In this document: positions 18,192 to 26,209 of the stretch, in pieces
Position numbering within the stretch: position 1 is the first letter of the stretch
Layout: each line of letters begins with the position of its first letter
DNA from: Lachnospiraceae bacterium
GTDB lineage: Bacteria; Bacillota; Clostridia; Lachnospirales; Lachnospiraceae
NCBI GenBank assembly: GCA_017408025.1
Contig: JAFQVJ010000041.1
Location: 26,283-90,282 of the forward strand
Length of the DNA stretch: 64,000 bases
Direction of reading: 5' to 3'
The notes under the pieces: generated by a model
Databases searched by the model: none
The model's input: only the letters and a program-made list of their open reading frames with translations
Told to the model about the DNA's origin: nothing
Program-made: the position numbers and the translations under genes

Positions 18192-19154
18192 ATGAAGAAG
18201 AATATAATAAAATACAGCTGCTATACAGCCTTAGCCACAAGCTTAATGTTAGCCACATTAGCTTCTGTAGCTTGTAGCAGGGACACAGAAGTTCCAAAAA
18301 TGTCTGTATCATACGGACCTGAAATTGGTTTTGCCGATGGCAGTGTCAACCTGTCTGGTGAAGAGCCTGTCATCAACATTTCAGATATCAAAGCTGAGGT
18401 AGGTATGAACATTGATTATCTATCTGGAGTAACTATTGAAAATGAAGCGGATTTTCCAGACCTTGAAGTCTGGGTTGACGCTTCCACTGTAGACATCTTT
18501 ACAGCTGGTAACTACACAGTTGAGTACACTTTCGTATATGATGGTAAGAGCACCACTAAAAAGATAACTGTTACATTGATAGAATCAGAAACGGAGCCGT
18601 CTGCCTCTGATACTTCGCCTACTACTTCCGAATATTCTGGAGATGCGGACGATGATTCATCAAAACAGTCTACTGCTTCAAACGATAACAAAAACACAAG
18701 TCAACTGACTACAAAAAACAGTGATAACAAGACTTCTTCTGGTGGCAACAGCAGCACAACCCAATCTGCTGCAACAACCAAACCAAATCAGACTACAAAA
18801 CAGTCACAGACCACGAAGCAGTCACAGACTACGAAACAGTCACAGACTACGAAACAATCACAGACTACGAAGGTTGCCCAAACCACACAACGCGCCACTA
18901 CAACGAGACAAATTATAACAACGTCCGGAAATAAAACCACACAGTTAAAAAATATTGGTAAGTACACTATTGAACTGTTGTCTGGAAATACTATAACTAT
19001 CCAGAATACAACTAGCCGATATATTGTTTCCACAAGAACAGATGTGGAAAATGTCGAAGAAAAAGGGTGCACATATAGAATTTCTAAGCTCATCATAACT
19101 TACAACACGGGTGCCCAGCAAATACTTGAAACTGTTAAGGACCGCATCAAATAG
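18192..19154 (+). CDS. Thr/Gln-rich surface lipoprotein with TKQSQT repeats
   Basis: A 320-residue exported protein. I choose the ATG at 18192, with GGAG 6 bases upstream, over an in-frame TTG at 18180. A signal peptide ends in LASVACSRD, a somewhat atypical lipobox, so lipid attachment to that Cys is likely. Residues 30-130 look like a bacterial Ig-type sandwich (NISDIKAEVGMNIDYLSG, then NYTVEYTFVYDGKSTTKKITV). A low-complexity Ser/Thr/Gln linker follows with four TKQSQT units, then a 65-residue C-terminal globular part. Function unknown. The linker would hold the C-terminal part away from the membrane. Confidence 0.8.
   Translation: MKKNIIKYSCYTALATSLMLATLASVACSRDTEVPKMSVSYGPEIGFADGSVNLSGEEPVINISDIKAEVGMNIDYLSGVTIENEADFPDLEVWVDASTVDIFTAGNYTVEYTFVYDGKSTTKKITVTLIESETEPSASDTSPTTSEYSGDADDDSSKQSTASNDNKNTSQLTTKNSDNKTSSGGNSSTTQSAATTKPNQTTKQSQTTKQSQTTKQSQTTKQSQTTKVAQTTQRATTTRQIITTSGNKTTQLKNIGKYTIELLSGNTITIQNTTSRYIVSTRTDVENVEEKGCTYRISKLIITYNTGAQQILETVKDRIK
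18791..18862 (+). repeat. 18-bp coding tandem repeat (TTKQSQ x4)
   Basis: Four 18-base units at 18791, 18809, 18827 and 18845, in frame in the lipoprotein linker. The units differ at few positions, so copy number could vary between strains by slippage. Confidence 0.9.
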
Positions 19155-19175
19155 TAGATTTTATGAGGATTAATT

Positions 19176-19655
19176 ATGGAAATAGAAAAGAAATACTTAA
19201 TCAACAAAGCAGAAATTCCTTTTGAAATTGAAAATTTCGAAAGTCATCTTATTGAACAAGCTTATCTCTGCACAGACCCTGTGGTACGTGTGCGAAAAGA
19301 GGACGACTCATATTATATGACCTACAAGGGCAGAGGACTTATGGCAAGAGAGGAATATAATCTTCCATTAAATGAAACAGCTTATAGTCATCTTCTAAAA
19401 AAGGCTGATGGGAATATTATAACAAAAAGGCGTTATCTCATTCCTTTCAATGAGAATTCACTGCAGAAGCCGTTGACTATTGAATTGGATATTTTTGAAG
19501 GCAATTTTAAAGGTATCTGCTTAGCTGAAATTGAATTTGAATCTGTAGAAGATGCTGAAAGCCTTCAACCACCTACATGGTTTGGCAAGGATGTAACTTA
19601 TGAAAAATCTTATCATAACTCAGAGATGAGCAAACAAATATTTCAAGTTGTATAG
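19176..19655 (+). CDS. CYTH-domain protein (class IV adenylate cyclase / triphosphatase fold)
   Basis: A 159-residue CYTH protein opening with the signature MEIEKKYLI (ExExK). Alternating charged strands (VRVRKEDDSYYMTYKGRG, EIEFES) would line the triphosphate tunnel. Bacterial members are usually inorganic triphosphatases; a cyclase is possible but less likely. It ends inside the palindromic element at 19648-19682, whose left arm provides the TAG stop. Confidence 0.88.
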   Translation: MEIEKKYLINKAEIPFEIENFESHLIEQAYLCTDPVVRVRKEDDSYYMTYKGRGLMAREEYNLPLNETAYSHLLKKADGNIITKRRYLIPFNENSLQKPLTIELDIFEGNFKGICLAEIEFESVEDAESLQPPTWFGKDVTYEKSYHNSEMSKQIFQVV

Positions 19656-19682
19656 GAAAGTTTCGAGAACTTTCCTATACAA
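19648..19682. repeat. Dispersed palindrome, copy 1
   Basis: Perfect 15-base arms (TTGTATAGGAAAGTT and its complement) around TCGAG. It overlaps the last codons of the CYTH gene. Further whole or partial copies are at 23262-23306, 55391-55412, 57820-57846 and, diverged, near 63905-63940. Confidence 0.85.
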
Positions 19683-19688
19683 TAAAGT

Positions 19689-19733
19689 AATTAAGAGGAT
19701 TAGGTTGTCAGAAACACCCCAATCCTCTTAATT
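19689..19733. terminator. Bidirectional terminator between convergent genes
   Basis: Perfect 13-base arms (AATTAAGAGGATT, 19689-19701 and 19721-19733) with a 19-base loop, placed between the convergent CYTH and HD-GYP genes. Confidence 0.75.
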
Positions 19734-19747
19734 CTATCGTCTATATA

Positions 19748-20860
19748 TTATTTTAATGCTGTTATGGTCATGTTTCCCTGATGTGCCAAGTCAACATACG
19801 CTCCACCAACTAATACTCCCGGACGTCCAAGAGCGTATTTATTAATCATAACAATCTTGCCTTCCATATCATCATTTAATATTACATCTGTATTTACATA
19901 AGAATTAGCTATCTTTTCAAGGAATACAAATAATACCTTTGGGTCATACGCATCAATATTTTCTTCAAATATTGATATAACTTCAAATGGACATATACCC
20001 TTTCTATAGATTCTATTTGATGTCATTGCATCATAAACATCTGCTATAGACACTATTCTGGAAAATGGATCTATGTCATTATATCTATATTTTGATGGAT
20101 ATCCTTTGCCATCACATCTCTCATGATGCTGTAAAGCCGCAAGCTTTATTCTCTCATCTAGCTCCATGTTCTTTAGTATATTATATCCATGAATAGTATG
20201 TGTCTGAACAAGAGCATACTCTGTCGCTGTAAGTCTGCCAGGCTTAGTTATAACTTCAACTGGAATCATTACCTTTCCTATATCATGCAACAAGCCACAT
20301 ATTGTTAAAATATCACAATCATCCTCTGGATATCCCATCCATACACCTATGATTCTGCAAATCAATGCCACATTAACCGAATGAATATATGTAAGATCAT
20401 CATATCCCTCTATACAATGCAACATATCGAAAAGACTAACATCCGGCTTAAAATCATCAGTTATTTTCTTTACACTATCAAGAAGTACTTCCACCTTTAC
20501 ATCATTGTTCTTGGTGACAACGTCATTAATGCACTCCTTTATGTTCGTAACAGACTCCCAAAATAGTTTCTCAAAAACTTCAAACTCTGCACTCTCTTTA
20601 ATCTTTTGATAATAACTTCCCGTCTCAATATGATATTCCTGAAAAATCAAACGCTCCAAATCATCTTGATTATATGATGAAATTTTCGTAGACTTATCCT
20701 CCTCAACAAAGAAGTCAAAGATAGAATAATACTTCAGTCTTTCAATGATATCCCTGTTAAGAACAGTACCCCTGGAAATAACAAGATGATTGTTGTCTGT
20801 ATACACATCACCCGCTACTACCATTCCTTCTTCAGCTTTTATAGTTAAAATTCTCTTCAT
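19748..20860 (-). CDS. HD-GYP domain protein, probable cyclic di-GMP phosphodiesterase
   Basis: About 370 residues starting MKRILTIKAEEG; GGGGA lies 7 bases before this ATG, so it is preferred over an upstream GTG. The C-terminal HD-GYP domain has LLHDIGK, then HHERCDGKGYP and the following SRIVSIADVYDAMTSNRIYR helix, so the metal ligands and GYP are intact. The N-terminal 150 residues carry a small beta-rich domain also seen in other HD-GYP proteins (GDVYTDNNHLVISRGTVLN). It is cytosolic, with no membrane segment. It probably hydrolyses c-di-GMP, the signal also sensed by the riboswitch near 49.0 kb and the PilZ protein at 60.4 kb. Confidence 0.9.
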   Translation of the reverse strand: MKRILTIKAEEGMVVAGDVYTDNNHLVISRGTVLNRDIIERLKYYSIFDFFVEEDKSTKISSYNQDDLERLIFQEYHIETGSYYQKIKESAEFEVFEKLFWESVTNIKECINDVVTKNNDVKVEVLLDSVKKITDDFKPDVSLFDMLHCIEGYDDLTYIHSVNVALICRIIGVWMGYPEDDCDILTICGLLHDIGKVMIPVEVITKPGRLTATEYALVQTHTIHGYNILKNMELDERIKLAALQHHERCDGKGYPSKYRYNDIDPFSRIVSIADVYDAMTSNRIYRKGICPFEVISIFEENIDAYDPKVLFVFLEKIANSYVNTDVILNDDMEGKIVMINKYALGRPGVLVGGAYVDLAHQGNMTITALK

Positions 20861-20888
20861 ACATCTATCCCCTAGCACAATATGTATT

Positions 20889-21836
20889 TTAGTTTACAAC
20901 GTTCTTTGGTACACCTTCCATATAACACGCAATATTATCACATACAATCTCCAATAAGCGTTGTCTAGTTTCCACTGGCGCCCATGCCACGTGAGGCGTA
21001 ATGGTTATATTCGGAGCATCCAGAAACGGATGGTTCTTCTCCATTGGTTCAATTGTAAGCGCATCTATGGCAGCAGCATTCACTATGCCCTCACGAAGTG
21101 CCCACACTAAATCCTTTTCATCTATTATACCACCTCTTGCCGTATTAATAAATAGGTTTTTTTGTTTAAATTTAGAAAAAATTTCATAATTAAACATTTT
21201 CTCTGATTCATTGTTTAATGGACAATGAACGGACACTATATCAGATGACGAAACCAAAGTTTCAAAATCAACAAACGTTACACCCTCATCCTGTTTCTCA
21301 CTTCGATTATATGCCAATACCTTCATCCCAAATACTTTAGCTATATCAGCAACCTTCTTGCCTATACTGCCATACCCAACTATACCAATAGTCTTTCCAC
21401 TGAGCTCATTCATCCTGTATATAAATGGTGAGAACACTTCTGATCTGGTCCAGCCTCCATCTTTTACGAATGCATCATATTCCTTCACTTTACTATAATG
21501 ATCAAGAATCAATGCAAAAGTATGTTGTGCCACCGCATCTGTAGAATAGCTACCAGCATTGCACACTGTTATATCCAGCTCCCTTGCATACTCTATATCA
21601 ATATTGTTATATCCAGTAGCAAATAGTCCAATATACTTAAGATTTTCACATTTTCCAAGGTTTTCTCTTCCAAGATGGGTCTTGTTACACAAAACAATAT
21701 CCGCATCAGAAATGTGTTCAACCATTTCCTCAGGCTTTGTAAGCTGGTAGAGAACTAATTCTCCCAGTTCCTTCAAGGGTTCAAAAAAGCTCACATCATC
21801 CGCAATAGTCTTAGCATCAGTAACTACTATTTTCAT
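20889..21836 (-). CDS. D-isomer-specific 2-hydroxyacid dehydrogenase
   Basis: A 315-residue NAD-dependent dehydrogenase. The nucleotide-binding Rossmann motif is GIVGYGSIGKKVADIAK near residue 150. The catalytic Arg (NTARGG), Glu and His (ITPHVAWAP near 280) are visible. It is closest in style to glycerate/hydroxypyruvate reductases, but substrate assignment within the family is unreliable. It lies 28 bases upstream of the HD-GYP gene and 2 bases after the CapA-like gene, so these three are probably one operon. Confidence 0.9.
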   Translation of the reverse strand: MKIVVTDAKTIADDVSFFEPLKELGELVLYQLTKPEEMVEHISDADIVLCNKTHLGRENLGKCENLKYIGLFATGYNNIDIEYARELDITVCNAGSYSTDAVAQHTFALILDHYSKVKEYDAFVKDGGWTRSEVFSPFIYRMNELSGKTIGIVGYGSIGKKVADIAKVFGMKVLAYNRSEKQDEGVTFVDFETLVSSSDIVSVHCPLNNESEKMFNYEIFSKFKQKNLFINTARGGIIDEKDLVWALREGIVNAAAIDALTIEPMEKNHPFLDAPNITITPHVAWAPVETRQRLLEIVCDNIACYMEGVPKNVVN

Positions 21837-21838
21837 TG

Positions 21839-23161
21839 TTATTCTCCTATATTTTCATTACCCAAGGATGGCTCAGTGTCTGCGTCAACCTCTCCTGCAT
21901 CCCACATCTCTTCTGCATTTACCATTATACACGATTCACCTTCACTATACAAATCCCCGAATACTTCCTCACTGGTATTTACGAGATAATCATATGAAAA
22001 TGTTGAATCCTTCCTCATTATCCTATTCTGTGAAGCTAATTCTGATGTATAATCGCTTAATCGGTAAGTTCCTATCTGTCCTGCTCCGCTTAACTGATGC
22101 GTAACTAATGGTTCAACACCATATTCCTTGATGAACACTTCTCCATCCTCATTATCTGCGATGACTACCTTTGCCATAGCCCCTAACATTCTAGCTGCCC
22201 TATCCTGGTTGGAAACAAAATTTCCCAACGAATAGTAAACCAGTGTGTGGCCTCCATTAGCACCATCCACCCATTTGACAGGCTCGATTACATGTGGATG
22301 TGTTCCAATTACAAGGTCAGCTCCATTATCAGCGAAAAGCTGTGCCCATTGCTTCTGATTATCAGTTTCAGTCAATGTATATTCTGTTCCCCAATGAGGA
22401 CACACTATGACAAAGTCAGCTATTTCATTAGCTTTTGCCAGATCATTGATTACTCTGTCTTCATCGAGATAATTTACAATGTACTCTCTGCCTTCTGGTG
22501 GATTTATTCCATTTGTTCCGTATGTATAATTCAGTATAGCTATCTTAATGCCGTTTTGCTCGTAAACATATATGTTTTCTGTATCAGCTTCCGTCTCATT
22601 CATGCCTAAAACAGCTACTTTTGGATGATTTGTTCTCCAATAATTTATGCAATTATCAACACCCTGTCCTCTCTTATCAAGAGTGTGATTTGTAGCATGC
22701 AATACAACGTTAAAGCCCGCATCTGCAATTGCATCGCCAACTTCATAAGCACAGTTGAAGCATGGATATCCACTCAATCCCAACTCCACTCCTCCAAGGA
22801 TAACCTCCTGGTTTACTATAGCTATGTCAGCAGCTTTAATATCCTCACTTATAAATCGAAATAGATGATCATAATTATACGTACCATCATCACATAAACC
22901 GCTGCTCTGTACGCCTTCATGCATAAGCATATCACCAATCATCATCAGATTTATTTCTGTCTGCACAAACGGTGGTTCTGTTGTTTCTGCTTCAGTCGTC
23001 TCTATAGGCTTAGTCTGCGTTTCATTTGCTGTCACATCTTCTGCTACAGCTGTTGCCATCGCCTCCGAAGCTTTTTCCTCGCATCCTGTCAAAACATTCA
23101 TAAGCATAAAAATACTTATGAGCAGAAATGATGTTATTTTTTTCCTGAATATTTCTTTCAT
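21839..23161 (-). CDS. CapA-like lipoprotein (poly-gamma-glutamate synthesis type metallophosphatase fold)
   Basis: About 440 residues. The signal peptide ends in the lipobox LTGC, giving a lipid-anchored extracellular protein. A Thr/Glu-rich spacer leads to a CapA domain with MIGDMLMHEG, HATNHTLDKRGQG and GTHPHVIEP, matching the metal-binding motifs of the family. No capB or capC is nearby, so polyglutamate synthesis itself cannot be inferred. The start at MKEIF is chosen because AAAGGA lies 9 bases upstream; an ATG 6 bases earlier would be too close to it. Confidence 0.88.
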   Translation of the reverse strand: MKEIFRKKITSFLLISIFMLMNVLTGCEEKASEAMATAVAEDVTANETQTKPIETTEAETTEPPFVQTEINLMMIGDMLMHEGVQSSGLCDDGTYNYDHLFRFISEDIKAADIAIVNQEVILGGVELGLSGYPCFNCAYEVGDAIADAGFNVVLHATNHTLDKRGQGVDNCINYWRTNHPKVAVLGMNETEADTENIYVYEQNGIKIAILNYTYGTNGINPPEGREYIVNYLDEDRVINDLAKANEIADFVIVCPHWGTEYTLTETDNQKQWAQLFADNGADLVIGTHPHVIEPVKWVDGANGGHTLVYYSLGNFVSNQDRAARMLGAMAKVVIADNEDGEVFIKEYGVEPLVTHQLSGAGQIGTYRLSDYTSELASQNRIMRKDSTFSYDYLVNTSEEVFGDLYSEGESCIMVNAEEMWDAGEVDADTEPSLGNENIGE

Positions 23162-23261
23162 ATCCATCTATCCTTTCGTTAATTCTGATTTTTCTGTATG
23201 TATTAAAACAGCTTCATTCTAATACATCTTTAAATGTTTATCAAGTCTTTAACTGCAGCTT

Positions 23262-23306
23262 TATATTTGTATAGGAAAGTTTCGAGAACTTTCCTATACA
23301 AATATA
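23262..23306. repeat. Dispersed palindrome, copy 2 (longest)
   Basis: Perfect 20-base arms (23262-23281 and 23287-23306) around TCGAG. The inner 15 bases of each arm are identical to copy 1. It lies downstream of tRNA-Leu and upstream of the CapA-like gene. Confidence 0.88.
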
Positions 23307-23309
23307 AAA

Positions 23310-23331
23310 GACCAATGAACAATCATTGGTC
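23310..23331 (-). terminator. Terminator of tRNA-Leu
   Basis: On the minus strand GACCAATGA and TCATTGGTC (arms 23323-23331 and 23310-23318) form a hairpin with a 4-base loop, followed by TTTTATAT. Confidence 0.8.
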
Positions 23332-23343
23332 TCTTGCAATTAG

Positions 23344-23424
23344 TGCGGATGACAGGAATCGAACCTGCACGTCGGGGACACTAGATCCTAAGTCTAGCGC
23401 GTCTGCCAGTTCCGCCACATCCGC
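23344..23424 (-). tRNA. tRNA-Leu (anticodon UAG)
   Basis: A class II tRNA of about 81 bases. The acceptor arm GCGGATG pairs with its 3' partner and discriminator A. The anticodon stem CTAGA/TCTAG holds the loop CTTAGGA, giving UAG for CUN leucine codons. A long variable arm and a normal T arm (GTTCGATTC) are visible. CCA is not encoded. Confidence 0.92.
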
Positions 23425-23551
23425 TCAGCATCTGTTAGTATAACAAATCATTTCAAGTTATGCAAGATGGTTTTTATATATTTATATGTATTTTTCTTGT
23501 TGACAAGTCATCTACAATATGATATAAATATATGCGTGTCAAAAATCACAT

Positions 23552-23622
23552 AGGGGCGTAGTTCATCGGTAGAATAAGAGTCTCCAAAACTCCTGAGCCG
23601 GGTTCGATTCCTGGCGCCCCTG
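23552..23622 (+). tRNA. tRNA-Trp (anticodon CCA)
   Basis: A 71-base tRNA with acceptor AGGGGCG/CGCCCCT, discriminator G, T arm GGGTTCGATTCC and anticodon loop CTCCAAA. It is divergent from tRNA-Leu and followed by a strong hairpin. Confidence 0.92.
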
Positions 23623-23625
23623 TTA

Positions 23626-23658
23626 AAAAAGCTTCAAGCGAAATGCTTGAAGCTTTTT
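23626..23658. terminator. Bidirectional terminator after tRNA-Trp
   Basis: Perfect 14-base arms AAAAAGCTTCAAGC and complement around GAAAT. The flanking A and T runs serve both tRNA-Trp (+) and the MCP-like gene (-). Confidence 0.9.
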
Positions 23659-23679
23659 GTTATTTATTTGTTCTTATAT

Positions 23680-24324
23680 TTAATCATTATAAAGATTAAT
23701 TGTTGTTCTAGCCTTATCTGTAATATCCCTCTGATATGCTATCTCATTCTCGATATTTCTCGAAACATCATTAGCTGTCTTAGCCGCCTCAAGAATCTTT
23801 CCGAGGAGATTGTTTACTGTTGTAGATATCTTGTTCTGCTGCTCAGCATTTTCGTAGATACCCTTCATAGATTCAACCATACCATCAACATACTGCTGAA
23901 CCTCACTAATCTTATTTGCAATTTCAGACGAAGAATTCTTTGACTGATTGGCAAGGTTCTGAACCTCTTTTGCAACAACTGCGAATCCACGTCCCTGCTC
24001 ACCTGCTCTTGCTGCTTCTATCGTAGCATTGAGTGAAAGAATATTTGTCTTGTTAGCAATACCTGCAATAACGCCTGCAAAATCTGCGATAACATTAGAC
24101 ACTTCCTTCATCTGCTCAATACATTTCTGTGAAGCTGCAACCGATGCATTCAAATCGTCAATCTTTCCGATAAGAACTTCAATCTCCTTTATACCATCTT
24201 TAACAAGATTAAGGGAAGTGTCTGATGAATTGATTACATCAAATGCATCCTTTTCAAGTTTTAATTGAGAAGCGTCAAGATCCTCCACAATTCTCATTAC
24301 TTCACTCGCTAATTCTCTGCTCAT
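23680..24324 (-). CDS. Soluble methyl-accepting chemotaxis protein-like signalling domain
   Basis: A 214-residue protein made almost only of an MCP signalling coiled coil. The hairpin tip is seen as [21 protein letters not shown] near residue 90-110, followed by [17 protein letters not shown]. There is no membrane segment and no recognisable sensor domain, so it is a short cytosolic form that could couple to CheA/CheW or act as a partner. It starts 18 bases after the radA stop. Confidence 0.85.
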   Translation of the reverse strand: MSRELASEVMRIVEDLDASQLKLEKDAFDVINSSDTSLNLVKDGIKEIEVLIGKIDDLNASVAASQKCIEQMKEVSNVIADFAGVIAGIANKTNILSLNATIEAARAGEQGRGFAVVAKEVQNLANQSKNSSSEIANKISEVQQYVDGMVESMKGIYENAEQQNKISTTVNNLLGKILEAAKTANDVSRNIENEIAYQRDITDKARTTINLYND

Positions 24325-24342
24325 AAAAACCTCCTAATAATT

Positions 24343-25704
24343 TTATCTGTGTAAATCTTTTATATTCTTTATACCTATGAGCTTTATACCCTGTGGTTTT
24401 TTAATATTCTCAAGAGATACCTGCGGCATAATGCAAGTCTTGAAGCCAAGCTTAACAGCCTCTGATACTCTCTGTTCCGGATTACTCACTGCTCTAACTT
24501 CTCCCGATAAGCCTACCTCTCCAAAACATATTGTGCCTTCATCTATAATCTGATCCCTGTAGCTGGATATAATAGCTATAACTATACCCAAATCAAGGGC
24601 TGGCTCAGATATTTTTAATCCACCTGCTATGTTGACATATGCATCATAATCTGACAATGGATATCCCAATCTTTTTTCCAATACAGCCATCAACAAATTA
24701 ACCCTGTTATAGTCAGTTCCTGCTGCCGTTCTTCTAGGCATACCAAAGTTTGTCTTGCTGACTAACGCCTGAATCTCAACAAGTATTGGTCTTGTTCCTT
24801 CCACAGAACATGCCACTACAGAACCTGACGCATTTTCAGGTCGACCATCCAGCATAAACTCAGACGGATTCTTCACCTCACACAAACCATCTTCACGCAT
24901 CTCAAATACGCCAATTTCATTGGTTGAACCAAATCGGTTTTTAACACCGCGAAGTATTCTGTATGACGCATGTCTGTCGCCCTCAAAGTAAAGTACTGTA
25001 TCTACCATATGCTCCAAAACCCTTGGTCCTGCTACAACACCTTCCTTTGTCACATGACCTACTATAAATACAGAAATAGTCAATCCTTTAGCAAGCTGCA
25101 TAAGCTTGTTTGTGGATTCTCTAACCTGAGATACACTTCCTGGTGCTGATTCAACATCTTCATTGTAAATAGTCTGTATAGAATCAACTATAACAACCTC
25201 CGGCAAAGTTTCCTTTATAGCCTCTTCCATTCTCTGAAGATTTGTCTCGCACAGCAGCAACAGATTATCCGAAAACTCTCCAAGCCTGTTGGCTCTAAGC
25301 TTTATCTGCTTAAGTGATTCCTCTCCCGATATGTACAATACCCTTCGCCCTGTTGCCGCCAGATGTCTGCACGCCTGTAAAAGCAAAGTTGACTTTCCTA
25401 TACCTGGGTCACCACCTACCAATATAAGTGATCCTTTTACCAGACCTCCACCCAGAACTCTGTCAAGCTCACCTATATCAGTCAATATTCTGTCTTCTTC
25501 GTCTATGGAAATTTCAGAAACTGGTGACGGTTTAGCCCTGCCACCAGACAATATGGTTCCTGTAATTCCCTTTGACTTAGCCTTCACGACCGGCTCTTCA
25601 ACAAATGTATTCCATTCTCTGCATCCAGGACACTGACCAAGCCACTTCACTGACTCGTATCCACATTCCTTGCAGAAAAACGCTGTTGTTTTCCCCTTTG
25701 CCAT
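24343..25704 (-). CDS. radA: DNA repair protein RadA
   Basis: A 453-residue RecA-like ATPase that helps branch migration in recombination. The N-terminal C4 zinc finger (CKECGYESVKWLGQCPGC), Walker A GGDPGIGKST, the RadA-specific KNRFGSTNEIG motif and the C-terminal Lon-type domain are all visible. It follows the small protein gene by 3 bases, downstream of clpC, the common Firmicutes order clpC-radA. Confidence 0.97.
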   Translation of the reverse strand: MAKGKTTAFFCKECGYESVKWLGQCPGCREWNTFVEEPVVKAKSKGITGTILSGGRAKPSPVSEISIDEEDRILTDIGELDRVLGGGLVKGSLILVGGDPGIGKSTLLLQACRHLAATGRRVLYISGEESLKQIKLRANRLGEFSDNLLLLCETNLQRMEEAIKETLPEVVIVDSIQTIYNEDVESAPGSVSQVRESTNKLMQLAKGLTISVFIVGHVTKEGVVAGPRVLEHMVDTVLYFEGDRHASYRILRGVKNRFGSTNEIGVFEMREDGLCEVKNPSEFMLDGRPENASGSVVACSVEGTRPILVEIQALVSKTNFGMPRRTAAGTDYNRVNLLMAVLEKRLGYPLSDYDAYVNIAGGLKISEPALDLGIVIAIISSYRDQIIDEGTICFGEVGLSGEVRAVSNPEQRVSEAVKLGFKTCIMPQVSLENIKKPQGIKLIGIKNIKDLHR

Positions 25705-25707
25705 GAA

Positions 25708-26118
25708 CTATTCCTTCACAATCTTAACTACAGTTGTTCCATTTGACGCCGGAACACTGAGAGAAAGCTTTCCAGAAAGATTTGTTGTCATGCTGCCGGC
25801 ATTTACGCCATCAAGATACATAACATACTCTGTGCTCTCCTCGAGCTCAACTGTAATCTGTGCATTCTGATCTGATTCCACCTCAAAGCTAACTCCACCA
25901 TTCTCAACCTTGAAGCTATTAACAGCTGTTCCTGGAACTGACTCATATACGAACAATCCATTCCTCTCAAGCTTTGTAATCTCCTTACATGTCTTAACCT
26001 TGTAGAGATCTCCCTTGAATTCAAAATCAGATTTCTTTGACTTCTCCTCAAGCTTGTAATTACCAAAGCTGATTGTTCCGTTTTCTTCAATACGAATTAA
26101 TTCCTCTACTACTGCCAT
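25708..26118 (-). CDS. Small conserved protein between clpC and radA (sometimes annotated endosialidase)
   Basis: A 136-residue soluble, beta-rich protein (AVVEELIRIEENGTISFGNY at the start, NLSGKLSLSVPASNGTTVVKI at the end). It has no signal peptide or membrane segment. From memory, close relatives in Lachnospiraceae are labelled 'endosialidase', but the sequence shows no glycosidase motif and the length is far too short for a sialidase. I treat that name as a propagated error. Its position 3 bases before radA suggests a shared transcript. Function unknown. Confidence 0.8.
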   Translation of the reverse strand: MAVVEELIRIEENGTISFGNYKLEEKSKKSDFEFKGDLYKVKTCKEITKLERNGLFVYESVPGTAVNSFKVENGGVSFEVESDQNAQITVELEESTEYVMYLDGVNAGSMTTNLSGKLSLSVPASNGTTVVKIVKE

Positions 26119-26209
26119 TTTTTTCTTCCTCCTATGTGATATTTATTGTTCAGTTAAATTTACAGTTCACACCTTATTTTAATTGTATCCACAATTATAC
26201 TATATTAAA

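Noticed and set aside
23234-23443. Plus-strand frame of 69 codons over tRNA-Leu
   Set aside because: It translates the complement of the tRNA and the palindrome.
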